Numbered from the stretch's first letter, positions 50,114 to 62,461 are shown. The stretch: DNA of 64,000 nt from Distichodus sexfasciatus (GCA_032718565.1 JAVGVS010000243.1:253295-317294), one strand, 5' to 3'. Numbers and translations are program-made. Notes: generated by a model from the letters alone, not told the origin.

Positions 50114-50160
<47 letters not shown>
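50005..50160. repeat. (TA)n/(TG)n microsatellite, copy B
   Basis: TA repeats with two GTGTGTG interruptions. The preceding CTTTTAAAAAGACTTAAAAC is identical to that before the array at 39625. The following 50205-50345 matches 41153-41290, so the LTR-like and Tc1 insertions of copy A are absent here. Confidence 0.95.
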
Positions 50161-50165
<5 letters not shown>

Positions 50166-50345
50166 TTATGCTCTATCACTCTATCGTACCCTTTTTATTG
50201 AATGCACTCATTTAGGGTTTGAATGCGGACTTGCTTGGTTTTGGATGCTTTCTGTCTTAGTGTGGGCAAGTACTTAATCATACCAAATGTTTTTTTTCCT
50301 ACAGAATAAAGGAAGAAGCTATCTCCATCTACAGACATAAAGCAT

Positions 50346-51485
50346 AACTGACTGGTTAAAGCCAAGGCTTAAATGGATCCCACAATCAGGTTGGTTATTA
50401 GGTTAATAATATGCTAACAGTGTTCTTGACACAAGATAGCCTAGTCTGTATAGAGATCATAAGGGGGCCTGGAGAGTTCAAGTTGGATGCAAATAATCAA
50501 CTGACTGAAGAAAGAGCAACAGAAGTGATCATTTTTTAATCACATTTAGCTACGTGTAAGTAGATACAGATATTTAACATCAGTCAGGCTTCCATCTCAT
50601 TGTAGATGTTCTCTTATTTACTCACACCTAAGATTCACTCTTACAAGTACAGCAGGTTCATTGTTAAGGCAATCCCAAAAATGATTAGTTTTAGATTCCT
50701 GAAAAGTGCATTCTGGAATCTTTGAAAAAGGCTGACAAACTAAGCCACAGAGAGCCACGATGCTGGATTGTCAGCTATGAATGTTCCAGAATATCACACC
50801 TACTTTTTCATGTTAGTAGGTTCTTTGTTTCAACAGGCAAAAGCTTAGGTGCACTCTTAGAACCAATGTATAGAATTTACTTAAATCATGTGTAGCACTT
50901 TAGTTTACACATTTTGTGTTAATGTTTAATAAAATTGTGTTGGAAAAAGTCAGATCTTTTTACATAGTCATGTGTAGTTTAAAAATCTACACAACATGCG
51001 CATTTGTTTACAGCATTCAACACAATATGTGTAACTGAGGACCAAACGTGTTAATATTGTACATGTTTACATATCTTTGGGTTACCGTTCTTGTGTTAAC
51101 ACAACGAGAAACGTTGTCCCAAAACTCACCCATTAATTTGTAAGATTATGATACAGTTTGTGCACATTTTAACACATCTTTTCTATGACTGTGGTGGTTC
51201 AGAGACTATTTTGAGATGTGGCACCACTTCCAATTGGAAACAGGTAACAGCACCAGTTCTATGGAAAAGGGGACAATGACAGGGTCATATGTTCCTCTTT
51301 ATGCCTGGTGAAATATGAGCAGGTCAGAGAGTAGGCTTGATCACAGTTCTGTAATAAGTCTGGTATACAGACCACTCAATACAGTGAAGTGTCCATGATG
51401 ATTTAGAATGGTGACAACAGCTTATCCAAAGACGCAAAATCAGGAGCACATATTTGAGTGACTAAAGTCCTGTGTTTGAAATAGA
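50346..51485. other. No gene recognised
   Basis: AT-rich sequence. ACACA/TGTGT-rich words with GTTAA occur at 50860-51150, similar in composition to 39300-39595. Confidence 0.45.
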
Positions 51486-51486
51486 G

Positions 51487-52075
51487 ATGGCAGTGATCCA
51501 ATACATGGATCAGATATCGGTCCAATAATGACTCAAATAGCTGGATCGGTATCGGTGGCATTGTTAATCTATGGAGTGTTTTGTGAATGTTTGTACTACT
51601 AATTTGTTGTGTATGTGAAGCGGTATCGCAGTAAAGCTGGTATGTGGTCTTACATTTGTGCTAATTCCTACATATTGATAATGACAATGAGCAGAACAAG
51701 CAACGCAACACACTACAACCCCAAAAGCAAACCACACGACTATACTGTTTCATTTCCTTAACAACACCAGCTCTCGCCAGCAATCTCTGTGTTTCTGATT
51801 AAAGAACTGTGTGTTTAAACTAATACTTCTTGTAAAAAATATTAAAAATGTAATTTTAATAATAAATAATTTAGCATATACATATGGGTGTATAATTATT
51901 ACATTGTTTATGTTAGGAAAACAGCATTTAAGCCGCTTCCTTACATGACAAATAATCTCAGCCATGTAATCAGAAATTTTATGAAGTATGGTTTTCGTTT
52001 TCCACCAAAAAATTAAATGATTTGTATCATCGGCAGATATCCAGATTTACAATATTGGTATCAGACATAAAAAGA
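51487..52075. mobile_element. Non-autonomous hAT-type remnant (ATCGGTATCGG family)
   Basis: The left end GTGATCCAATACATGGATCA, TATCGGTCCAATAATG and GGATCGGTATCGGTGG, and the right end CATCGGCAGATATCCAGA with AATATTGGTATCAG, form imperfect inverted ends. This kind of word is common at ends of fish hAT elements. A short related piece is at 30190-30310. No coding capacity. Confidence 0.5.
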
Positions 52076-52321
52076 GGTCCTCTGCCATGTCTAGTTTGTA
52101 ACCATGAGATTGGGGGTTGCCGTCCTAGCACCCACTGTCACTTCAGGAAGCCCCTAAACTCTGATGCCACATTTTTAAAGTTACTCTCAAATACAGCAGC
52201 AAATCTGGAATGAAGCATTTCAAAATCTAAAATATCTTCAGATAATAAATCCCATTTTGCATCCATTTAAACTGGACAAATTCGGACTGCCTTAAGAATT
52301 TAGATGCTGTTTTTTTCCACA

Positions 52322-54151
52322 GAGAGCTACTACAGGAAGAAATGGAGGGATACATCTTAGACACCTTAAATTACATAGAAACAGTAAGAAACTTTCAGAT
52401 GACAGTACGAATGGGTCGTTAAGAGAAATATAGAGCTGGCGAGAATGAGAGACATCAAGCACCAAGCCAATCCTGTGAGTAAGTCAAAGAACAAAGCTAA
52501 AGCCTTCATGCAGAATATCTGGAAAAGTGTGATATTGGGAAGCTCAAAGAGGAAGGCGTTAGAGAAAGAGCTGGGGTCAGTCCTGCAGGACACTCTGTAG
52601 GCCTGGAGAAGCCCATTCCTGAGTGCACCCAGAAGTTGGTGCAGTTACTTTCCACAGCTTGTGTTCATGGAGAGCTCTATGCTAAGGGGATTGAATGTCA
52701 CGCTATGAAGTTTCAAATATTTCTAATGCACAGAAAGTAGGCCCACTCCTCATTCACTTCCAAGAGAGATGCAACAGATTCTCTTTCCTTCCCAGCCTCA
52801 GCAACATGGAGGTTCTGGACTATCAGCTAGAAAAATTCTCAGTTACAGAAAACTGCATTTGAAACTCAGTAGTAGATCAAATCCATAACTTTGTTATACA
52901 CATTTAGTAGTTTTGTAATTCCATTGGCTTAGTACATTGCACAGAGATGTGAATTTGAGTAAGTATTTACACTGTGACTATGTCAGAAAGAATTGTTTCG
53001 ATGTTTCATATATTATTACATATTCATGGCAGGTGGAAAAATGGAAAGCCTTTACTGAAATTTACTTTGAACATGAGTGATGACTCTGCACAAAAGCTGC
53101 GTGACCACTCTCTGAGACAGCTGACTAAAATCAGGTCAACATTTTCTCCTTCTTTTATTGTGTATATACACTATGCTGATCTTGTTTCTAATATGGATGA
53201 CTTTTTATGATGTACAATTACATATTATTATTTATATCTACAGGTTGGATGAGTCTTTCAGGTTGGTGTACCTATTTAATCAGGATGCACAACGTTTCGT
53301 TGATTTGTTCAAGAAGAGTCAGCCTAAAATGTTAGCTTTTCTGTCAGAATTAGATGAGAATGCATTGAAGTTAGACAGGATGAAGAAGGGGTCCAGCATC
53401 TCCACTGTGGCTGGCAGCACGGCGAGCATTACAGGTGGCATCCTGTCCATCATGGGCTTGGCACTCGCACCTGTCACCGTCGGGCCACACACTCGCCACA
53501 ATCGAGGTATGAGCCCGAGTATCACCAGCGGAGCATAGCATAGTAACAGGCATCACAGAAATGGCAGTCAACAGTTATCATGGGAAAAACGCCGAAAACA
53601 TCTTTGGAAGCTTTATGGAGAACGTGCAGAAGATTCAAGAATGTTGAGAACAAGCAGCCAGTCACAACCGCTTAGTGAACCTCTAGGGTTTTTACACCAC
53701 GGATACTCGCGAAAAAATCGGCATTATGGACTGGAGCGATAGGGAAAGGTATTGATGCTATTGTAGATGCCGCATCAGCTGTCAAAACCCTCAGGAGTGA
53801 AGAAGTGGCTAGAACAGCTGTCTCTTTTGGCCTTCAGGAGGCTAAAGCATCTCAGGGCATACCCAAACTGGCTTCAGATCTGCCCGACATCGGCCAGCTG
53901 GCTAAGGGCACTCCACTTGCCCTAAGTAAAACTGCCCGGGCTGGCTTCATCACCCTCAACGCCCTTTTCATCGGGTTGATGCTGTCTTCATCATCAAGGA
54001 GAGTTTGAGTCTGGCCAAAGGAAAGAAAAGCGTAGCTTCTGAGGCCATTAGCTCCAGATTGGTACTGTGGCGCTCTGAGTTGGAGTCGTGGGAGAAGATT
54101 TGTGACACTCTGTGCAAGGATGGAAGAGTTGACACATGCAAGACAACTTAG
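52322..54151 (+). pseudogene. Apolipoprotein L-like gene remnant B
   Basis: This is the best preserved APOL-like copy. Exon-like blocks are: 52322-52600 (EGYILDTLNYIETVRNF then stops); 52620-52860 (homologous to A 34230-34486, broken); 53033-53134, read VEKWKAFTEIYFEHE, a stop/shift, then DDSAQKLRDHSLRQLTKIR with a donor; and the terminal exon 53244-54151. The terminal exon begins LDESFRLVYLFNQDAQRFVD and has SSISTVAGSTASITGG and ILSIMGLALAPVTVG (hydrophobic hairpin). It is then shifted near 53500, with in-frame stops about 53640-53700. It recovers as DLPDIGQLAKGTPLALSKTA and GFITLNALFIG, loses one base near 53977, and ends VLWRSELESWEKICDTLC to TAG at 54149. The motif order matches apolipoprotein L. 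At least three frameshifts and several stops make it a pseudogene. Confidence 0.72.
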
Positions 54152-56400
54152 AACAGTTATTTTGTCTTTCAATTCGACATGAATGCAGGAAATATATTAA
54201 AAACACTGTTTGATCATCAAAAAATTTAACTCTTGAACTTATACTGAAGCAGGCTTTTGATTTTAATAGTCATTGTGTTATTAGCTTCTTGATGTGTGCA
54301 TGCTTTTTTGAAGATTCATAACAAAGTGGATTAAGAAAGTGTCATTTGCTGGATTTTATATTTTTAAAGCCTTCAAATCTATGAGTTTGCAATTAATTAT
54401 TCTCATTTTACTCTACATCTGTATCAACCTTTAACTGATTTTTGTTTTTGTTGAGGTATGAGTTGCATGAATTAGTGGAATTAATTTTTCTTCAGTATTC
54501 TTACTGATATTTGATATTTAATCATGAGTTTTGCTTAAACTGCTGGTGAATTAATACGAATATGAACTTTTGTTGTGTGTTGTTCCCAAAATTAATTCTG
54601 TTTAAATAATGTTTTCTTGAAGTGATATTTTCATCAACATCTCCAAATAGTGGAAGCTTTGTGCTGTCTCTGAACTTTGTATCTATGGTGTTTCTATATT
54701 GAACACATGGGCTCCAGGTGAAATGTATTACCTTAGGAGTGATCATAAAAGAATAGTTAGTTGCAGACTGAAGGAGTGTGAAAATGACTTCTACTGTGTC
54801 TGTACTCTACATAAATTGCAGACAGATGAGCAACCTACTGTGCAACTTACTACATACTGTATGTGCTACTATTAAAGCTGTCTTATGTTTGTTTGAGAAG
54901 TAAATCAGTAAAATCACCAAACTATACTGATCTGCTGCTCTCCTGTCTTTCATGTATAGCAGTAAGCAACAACCAAGAAGGTAAAAGGAGGTAGCAGACT
55001 GGATTTGTACTCCTCCCTTTGCTATTTGCTAATCCATATCTAAATAGATATTCCAAGAATCCAAATAATAGACACAGTCTTGTCAAAAATATAATTTATT
55101 AGCAACTGTCAGCAAGCTGATGTAATAACATGGGCCTAATTTACCAACTGTTCTTTAGAAGAAATTCTGTTCTAAACACACTCACGAAGTTTACACAAAG
55201 ATTCAGACATTCAGTTTTGTTATTTAAGATTTATATCAGGCACAGCCAATTTGTGCAAAATGTTGATTTTCTTCAATTTTCACTATTTTATGTGTCTTAA
55301 CTAAAAGCAATATATAAGACAATATTGGTGAAGGAGGCCTTTTCTTTCTGCCTGTGAGAAAGATGTCAAACACAAGGGTGAAAACAGACTAATATAAAAA
55401 TGGTAAAAAAAAAAAGCTTTTTGTATTTGCTTTCACAATAAACAACACAACATGCTTTTTAGTAAAGAAGACAATTACAGGTCAAGGCTTAATGTTTTAC
55501 TTTGACTTATTACAGAATTCGGGAAACTGTATTACAAGTGCAACAACCAAATCACACAAAGTTTTTAAATGCTTTAAATACAGAGGCAGTATTATCAATT
55601 ACTGCTTTAAAATAATTTAATGTTACACTGAAACCATTTTACAAAAAGCAAATTTTATACTAAGAGAAGAGAGATTGTTTTGGCTTTATAAGATAGATCT
55701 TAAACGTTCAAGCACTGAAGACAACTTTGTAAAACCAGGTGTACTTTTTAATAAAAAGTAAAATTTCTTATAAAATTTATAAAAGAATAAATTATGATTT
55801 TAGGGCTCTGCAGTGCTCAATTTTCAATTGTGTACTATCATCTAAACTCATCAGTTCCCTCTTTTGAAATGCTGACATTTCTTCTTTTTTTAAAAAAATT
55901 TGACCAACAGTGTCATCTGTATCTCAAGATCCGGAACAGGCTTAGATGTCACTAACCCAGAGCTCGCTAATGAAGTAAATTTCCGCCTTTTAATAGCTCT
56001 TTTCGATTAGTTTGTCTACCTTCTAAGTGCAAGAAACTCTTATCATCATAGACATAAAATATTAAATAACATATACTTTTAAGATTCCCTTGCACTTCTC
56101 AATTTTCAACTATCCAAATATTTAATGTTTTCTGATCTGAGAAATTACCAATGAAGTTACCAAATTACCACTGAGATCTAAAATTGCCGGTATTTGCTAT
56201 TGAAATGATGCCTTTGCTGACTAATAATGACCTATTGTGAAATCTCTTGTCTAACATTAATGCTATGCACATTTTAATTCCAGTTATCAAAAACTCAAAA
56301 GAACCTCCCTACCTTTAACGCAATTTCATACATTTCACAATTAAACAAAACAACGTTCATAATGCTGACACTTGTTACTCCAAAACACCACACCCATCAG
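54152..56400. other. Intergenic, nothing recognised
   Basis: AT-rich sequence between APOL-like remnants B and C with no coding blocks and no clear repeats. Confidence 0.5.
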
Positions 56401-56714
56401 ATATCAACATATCTCACATTGTGAAATGACTTTTGGTTTACTAGCGAAATATTTTTGAGGAAGTCCATGTCTTAGTTCATTGTTGGCTTTTATTTCAATT
56501 TCACAAAGAACTGCAAAAGAAATTGTGGTGGCCAAGGGTGCAGACCTCAGCTGACCCACTTGGTTCCTCCCACATTGTTTCTCAATACTGAACTCTAGCA
56601 CAAATAAAGGCTACAGACCACTGTTTGAAAAAACCCTGGCCTCAGTATGGGTTAATCATTTAAAAACTAATATAACTCTTAAAATAAAACTTTATTTTTC
56701 TGGGGTGAGAAATG

Positions 56715-57780
56715 CAACTGAGTCTCATCTTCACTGGAATCCCAGCTGATCCAGAGTAATGAGTCTGTGGAAAAGCATCACAAACACTTGAACCAAATTA
56801 AAAATCAAATGAATTAAAATCATATATGAACATTTGTTATTATACAAAAAAGCATAGCTGTAGCAAAGATGTTAAATAATTGGGCTGTAGTGATGGATAG
56901 ATGAAGAGCTTGTTTTATAAGTTCTTACGCTTAACAGGACTTACGAAAAGTCCACATATTCCCTCTGTTTTTTGAATGCTTTTCCTACATTACATGACAA
57001 AAGCTGTGATAAAAGAGTGGAGTGTTAAACACAGGTGATTTTATAAAGGCAAATATCTTAAAGAACATGTTGAATTAAGATTTGTGGGATTGTGAAATGA
57101 AGTCAGTCATTTCCACAGCCAGAAAAGTAAGCCCACTCCTCATTCACTTCAAGAGAGATGCAAACAGATTCTTCCTTCCCAGCCTCAGCAACGTGGAGGT
57201 TCTGGACTATCAGCTAAAAAAATACCTTGAAGTTGGTAGAAAACTGTCAAAATGAGGAAAACAGACGATTAGTACATAGCACAGAGATGTGAATTTGAGT
57301 AAGTATTTACACTGTGACTACGTCAGAAAGAATTGTTTCGATGTTTTAAATATTAAATATGTTTTAAATCCTATGGCAGACTGGATCGATAGTCCTAAGG
57401 TGTTGATACCCACGTCAGAGTGCCGCTTCAACTGTCATAGCCCTCTCAAGTGAAGAATTGGTTAGAAGAACCATCACTGTGCATCTTTAGGAGGCTAAAG
57501 CATCTCGGGGCATACCCAACCTGGCTGCAGATCTGCCCGACATCGGCAACGTGGCTAAGGGCACCTCTTTGGCCCTTACTAAGTCGGTCAGGACTGGCTT
57601 CATCACCCTAAATGTCCTCTTCATTGTCATGGATGCTTGCTTCATTGTAAAGGAAAGTTTGAGTCTGGCCAAAGGTAGAAAGAGTAAAGCCTCTGAGGCC
57701 ATTCGCTTCCAGATCAGCCCTGTATGAACAAGTAGTAGGGTTGAGAAGATCTGGTAGACACTCTCTGAATGAGGATAGCA
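56715..57780 (+). pseudogene. Apolipoprotein L-like gene remnant C
   Basis: The piece at 56725-56830 (TCACTGGAATCCCAGCTGAT) matches the short exon of A and D. The piece at 57120-57235 (SPLLIHFKRDANRFFLPSLS frame) matches the second block of A and B. The piece at about 57405-57728 gives ASTVIALSSEELVRRT, a stop, EAKASRGIPNLAADLPDIG, SLALTKSVRTGFITLNVLFI and SLAKGRKSKASEAI, then TGA. The hydrophobic-hairpin part of the terminal exon is deleted. It lies in the same orientation as A, B and D. Confidence 0.65.
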
Positions 57781-58371
57781 CAGATTGACAAGTGCAAGAC
57801 CCTTCTACAACAGTCATTTTCATTCATAGTAATGCTGAAATACTTACCAAATATTTACCAAAATTTCAAATCAGTATTTATGTGCATGTTCATTTAAATA
57901 AATAATTATGTTGTTTAGCTACATGATTTGTGCATTCAATTTCAGAATCTGTTCATAACAAAATCCCTAAGAAAAAAAAAATCAGCTTCTGCATTTATTT
58001 AATGAGGTGTGAGGTAGATTTCATGGTGAAATTAATATCTTCATAGCAATCTTATTGATACTTAACTTAAACTAATTTTTATCTCTGAACCCATCAGTAA
58101 TTGTGATGAAAATAGGCAAATTCTTGCTCAGGTTTGATTTGAACATGAGTTCATGCATTTGTACATGCAAAAGCTTATTAATTTGCCCCCTGCAAATCAA
58201 AAATCAAGTAAAAAATCTTATATAATATTTCTATTAAAGTTTAGTCCTTTTTCTTTCTTTCGTTCTTTTATATTCTTGGTCAGCAATAACTGCAGAATGT
58301 TTCTTTTTAGATCTGGAAGACACCACCATCCAACTGGATAGTATGAACATGAGGTCCAGAATTTCCATTGT

Positions 58372-58535
58372 ATAATATTATTATTATAATAATTATATTA
58401 TTATATTATTATTATTGTTAATAATAATAGCACACAATAATAATAATAACAACAACAACAACAATAACAACAATAATATTAATAATAATAATAATAATAA
58501 TAATTCATATTATTATTATTATCATCATCATCATC
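58372..58535. repeat. (TTA/TAA)n with AAC and ATC microsatellite
   Basis: Compound trinucleotide array of ATTATT, AATAAT, AACAAC and ATCATC runs. Confidence 0.9.
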
Positions 58536-58954
58536 TGCAAAAGTTTTTAACTTTCACAGTCATTTACATTCTGAGGTTCTTCTTTTAGTTTCTCATTCAT
58601 TACAATTATACATACAGCTTAAAATTCTAAATAGTTGCACTTATATTTATATGATCATATTATGCAAATAGAACAAAGATAAATTTAGATATAACAGTCC
58701 ATTACAGGAATAATACAATGTTGAGAAAAAATAGTTTGTCACCAGTGAATAAAGAAGCACAGAACAGAAACTATGTGTCTGCATTTTCTCTATTGTTCTC
58801 TTACGTCTTACTGGGTTTTACAAAAGTTTGTGCCGTTACAACATTCCAAAAAGTTGCTAAGCAGTTGAGTTGTCTGATGAGCTGGGTGGGCAGAACCTGT
58901 AAAAACCACACATTTGAAAAAATGTGATTTTAAAAACACATTATTATATCAAAA

Positions 58955-59205
58955 GCCAAAGTCAAAGTCAACTTTATTGTCATTCTATATACTCACAGAT
59001 ACATAGAGACGTAGACGACGTGGGTTCCAGGTTATTGCCAGTGCAAACAAAACAAAGAACAGTAGAAATGAGAATAAATAGGCAGTGGCACGTATCTAGG
59101 CACATGGAATAAACAATAAATAAGTAAAAAAATACTAAAATATACATTAAACAATATACATTTTAAACCAGACAATATATAAATATATTTGACTAGACAG
59201 AAAAG
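58955..59205. mobile_element. Dispersed repeat, copy 2 (LINE 3'-end-like)
   Basis: AAAGTCAAAGTCAACTTTAT, TGTCATTCTATATACTCACA, GATACATAGAGACG, GGCAGTGGCACGTAT and GCACATGGAATAAACAATAA repeat the order seen at 48185-48400. Confidence 0.7.
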
Positions 59206-60630
59206 ATAAGAGCGATAGCCAAACATGTTTGTCAAGTCAGGATGCAGTATTCCTTAACAGGTTGAAATTGGATACTATAATTGGGAGTAAAAAGAGGAGT
59301 TATAAATAGACAGATACTTATCCGGATTTGGCTTCAAGTACAATGTTCAGTAGCAAATATGCAAACATTTAAACAGGTGCAAATTGACATTTTACATTGG
59401 ATGTGCAGGAGGTAGAAGGTTATAATATAACAGATACTATATTCGGCTATTTATGTGCACAATGTCCGGTGTATGTGCAAACATTCGTAAATTCGTATAT
59501 TTCACTACATGCTACTCTTGAGGTGATAGATTGCCACATCAGAGTTTTAACTTGCAACACTCCTGACACTCTTTATCTGCCTTCCTGTGCACTGAGCATT
59601 TTTCATAATAATTTCTGAATAATTGTCTGTTCTTGCACTTGTTCTTTGTTCTTCTAGTTTTGAAATATAATGGAACATTTTGCAAACCCCTTGCTTTTTT
59701 GCTAATAAAGACTGTATTTATAGGGTTCATTGAGTAATTTCTATTTAGTAAGTTATTGAGTTATTATGATATTTATCAATTGTTAACCCCATATATGTAC
59801 TCCTTTAGCAAAAACCTCGGCATACGTGTACAGTTAATGGTCAAATATCAAATAGCCTCTGAATATCAAATTATGGCACACAATTGCAAACCATACTGTA
59901 GTACTGTAGTACTTGAGTCCAGTCCTGGCCTCGAGACCAGTTTTTTAAAGTCTTGTTCTTGTCTCGGGTTTCAGACGTATTTGTACTCGATTTGTCACGG
60001 ACTAGGACAAAGAGAACTTGGGATTTTATTTCGAAACCACAACTCTGAGAAGATTGCTATTAAAACTCTTAGAGACTGTTGTAGGCATTTGCATTGTTTA
60101 TTAATTACTGTTTTAATAACTCAGAATCCCTTTAACTTACTGAAACCACACACATACAGTCAGAATCAAAATACTTTGAACTTACCGGACATTATATGCA
60201 TTGATTTGTATGTGAAATTAGTAATCCCGTACACAAAAAATTGAAGTAATTGCGTTAAAACGCATTAGTTACATAATTTGTGACAAACAAATGTGGAACG
60301 CCATCACGCGCAAACATGTAGTTGTCTTCCAAATCGACTCTAAATTACCCAAACCTTAAGTTTGTCATTTTTAATTAATCTGAAAATATTGTTTCCATTT
60401 TATAATGTTAGAGAAGAATCAATAAGGACATTATTAATATAGAATTAATATAGAATTGTTTGTTATCAAATAATTTTATTCTGTATACAGATGGATAACT
60501 GCTTAAAGTGAAGCGATTTCCTCATTATAGATGTGTAAGAGAGAAACATTGAATAAACATTTAAATTTTCCTCAGGCTTTGCATGCTCCACTTATTTGTC
60601 ATGTGGTCCGGTCTCGGGCTCTGTTTGCAC
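59206..60630. other. Intergenic, no gene recognised
   Basis: AT-rich sequence. A 162-codon open frame at 59756-60244 has no family resemblance and no initiation or splice support. Confidence 0.45.
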
Positions 60631-60635
60631 CTTTA

Positions 60636-60755
60636 TGTCACGTGGTGTTGTGTTGGCATGACTAAAGGCGAGCTCACGGTGCAAGCCATCTTTATTTACA
60701 AACTTTCAATAAACTGAACCAAAACCGGCACAAGGGCCACAAGGGGGTCATGACA
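60636..60755 (-). mobile_element. Minimal solo LTR with perfect 5-bp target duplication
   Basis: A 120-bp element. On the minus strand it begins TGTCATGACCCCCTTGTGGC and ends ACCACGTGACA. It is flanked on both sides by CTTTA (60631-60635 and 60756-60760). Its ends and the segment ending AATAAAGATGGCTTGCACCG match the 536-bp LTR at 42785-43320, whose middle it lacks. AATAAA (minus) is at 60691-60696. It lies in the same orientation as, and 107 bp downstream of, the GIMAP-like stop codon. Confidence 0.85.
60691..60696 (-). terminator. Candidate poly(A) signal of the GIMAP-like gene, inside a solo LTR
   Basis: This is the first canonical AATAAA on the gene's strand, about 165 bp after its stop. 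No AATAAA was found between the stop and the LTR. Confidence 0.5.
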
Positions 60756-60861
60756 CTTTACTAGAAATGCAGTATTAATTTTCTTGATTCAAACTCTGTC
60801 ATACAAAATATAGGGCTTATGTTTCTTATAATAATTTATATATTAATTATTAAAAGGGCTA

Positions 60862-62141
60862 CTAGAGTTTCTCAAAATCATTATACTCACCATCTAACGT
60901 CTCGCTCTTCAGTCTTCTCTCCCATCGCTCTTCCTCACCCCTTATCGCACTCTCCCCCCTGACCGCACGTTCCATCTTCTCTCTCTCCCTCCTCTCCTCT
61001 TCCTTTCTCCTCTCTTTCTCCTCCTCCTCTTCCTCTTCCTTCTCTCTCTTCCGGGCCAATTCCAGGACTACGTCACTGAGGACGACGGATTCCCCATTGG
61101 CTGACACCAAGTCCCAAATTTTAGCCATTAGCTCAGTCACCTGGTTCTCCACCCTCCCGGGTCCACCACCATGGAGGGCATGGTAACGACGGTCGCACTT
61201 CTCCACCAGCTTCTGCATCTCTTTGTTGCTCTCCACCTCCTCTTTCAGGCTGTGGGTGCGCAAGAGTTTGCTGTCCTTTACTGTGAACAGCACCAATGTG
61301 TGGCTCCAGGCGCCAGGACCGAACAGCTCCACGTTCTCCTCCACCACACGGCGCTCCCGGGTGGAGAAGGAGAACGAGAGCGGCACCACCAGGAGGAGGA
61401 CGTGGGCGCCTGGCCGACACAGCGCCATACTTGCCATCATCTCTTTCCTCACAGTGCCGGGCAAGGCTGAGCGGCCACCTAGGTTGAACCACTCCCACCC
61501 TGGTGTATCCACCAGCACCACACGAATGCCCCTCACCAAGCCCTGCCGGCGAACGCTGGTCCGGGTTTGGACTCCCACCCGGTCGAAGGCCATGGTACCG
61601 AGGATGGCATTGCCTGCTGCACTCTTCCCTGCCTCTCGCTCTCCTATAAGGACCAGGTTCAGGGTGAGGTCAGGGGACAGGGAGGGGGAGCGACCTGGGG
61701 ATGACAAGAAGAAAGGGAGGACAAGAAAGGGTTAGTGGAGGAAAGGATGAAGCAAAGCAGCAGATGAAGCAAGGAGTGGCAGAGGGAGGGAAGGAAGGGA
61801 AGGGAGGCAAGATGGAAGAAGAAATGGAAGGAAGGAAGGCAAAATGGAATTAGGAAGGGAAGGAAGGGAAGGGACACAAGATAGAATGACAGCGAAAATA
61901 TGAAGGACGGAAGTGATGCAAGGTGGAAGGTGAAAGGTAAGGAAGGGAGGGAAGGTGGAAGGAGGGAGAAAGAAAGACAATATTGTGTAGCACAGTGGAG
62001 ATGAAATTTGGGAGCAAAATGGAACAAGTAATGACTATGGTCAGTAGAAATGTGATAAATAAGTACTACACAAATTAACAATAAAAAATATTTTGGTGAC
62101 GAAAACTGACCTTGCCCATTTGATCCTTCTGTTTCTCCCAT
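60862..62141 (-). CDS. GIMAP/AIG1-type GTPase, two exons
   Basis: This is a GTPase of the immunity-associated protein (GIMAP, AIG1 domain) family, which in vertebrates regulates lymphocyte survival and forms membrane-associated scaffolds. Exon 1 coding is 62111-62141 (MGETEGSNGQ, donor GTCAGT). Exon 2 is 60862-61694 (acceptor CCCCAG). The total is 287 residues. Motifs are G1 GEREAGKS at 28-35 within LVLIGEREAGKSAAGNAIL, a conserved-box-like TRTSVRRQG with the switch threonine region near 54-62, G3 DTPG at 73-76 (DTPGWEWF), and ALCRPGAHVLLLVVPL followed by HTLVLFTVKD, where the G4-like position is not a perfect TKxD. The C-terminus (about 225-275) is a highly charged Glu/Lys/Arg coiled coil (REKEEEEEEEKERRKEEERR). 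No membrane anchor is seen. The length fits a single-AIG1 GIMAP. A further 5' non-coding exon is possible. Confidence 0.88.
61720..61975 (-). repeat. GGAA-rich tract in the GIMAP-like intron
   Basis: Degenerate GGGAAGGAAGGGAAGG repeats. On the gene's sense strand this is a long C/T tract before the exon 2 acceptor, which explains the CCTTCC-rich minus-strand open frames there. Confidence 0.85.
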
Positions 62142-62460
62142 AGCCTTCAGAACTCTCCAACAACACAACTACGACTACACATATATCAATCCTTCCTCAA
62201 ACAATACTGCTCCTCTTTAACTTTATCACTAACTATAAAAGCATGAATGCAATCTCCTCTGAAAGGGCACGTGAAAAGTGCTCCAGCAAATCAGAACTGC
62301 AGTCCGTACCTAATCTGCTTCATATATCAGAATGTGACGTCACAGTTTATGTCTTCCTTTACTATCACATTAAATCAAAGTACACAGCAGAGGACTGTAT
62401 GACTTGGTGCCATAAATCAGTGGGGTGTGGCCACAATTCCATAAAATAAAGAATGTAACT
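62142..62460. other. Upstream region of the GIMAP-like gene
   Basis: No clear core promoter word is visible for the minus strand. TATAAAA near 62234 is on the other strand. Nothing else is recognised. Confidence 0.35.
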
Positions 62461-62461
62461 T

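Noticed and set aside
59756..60244. 162-codon plus-strand open frame
   Set aside because: No family motif, no codon pattern and AT-rich intergenic context. Its length is reachable by chance.
60862..61707. Start of the GIMAP-like protein at the TTG near 61707
   Set aside because: That codon lies in the intron just before the CCCCAG acceptor. Exon 62111-62141 gives an ATG start with a matching phase.
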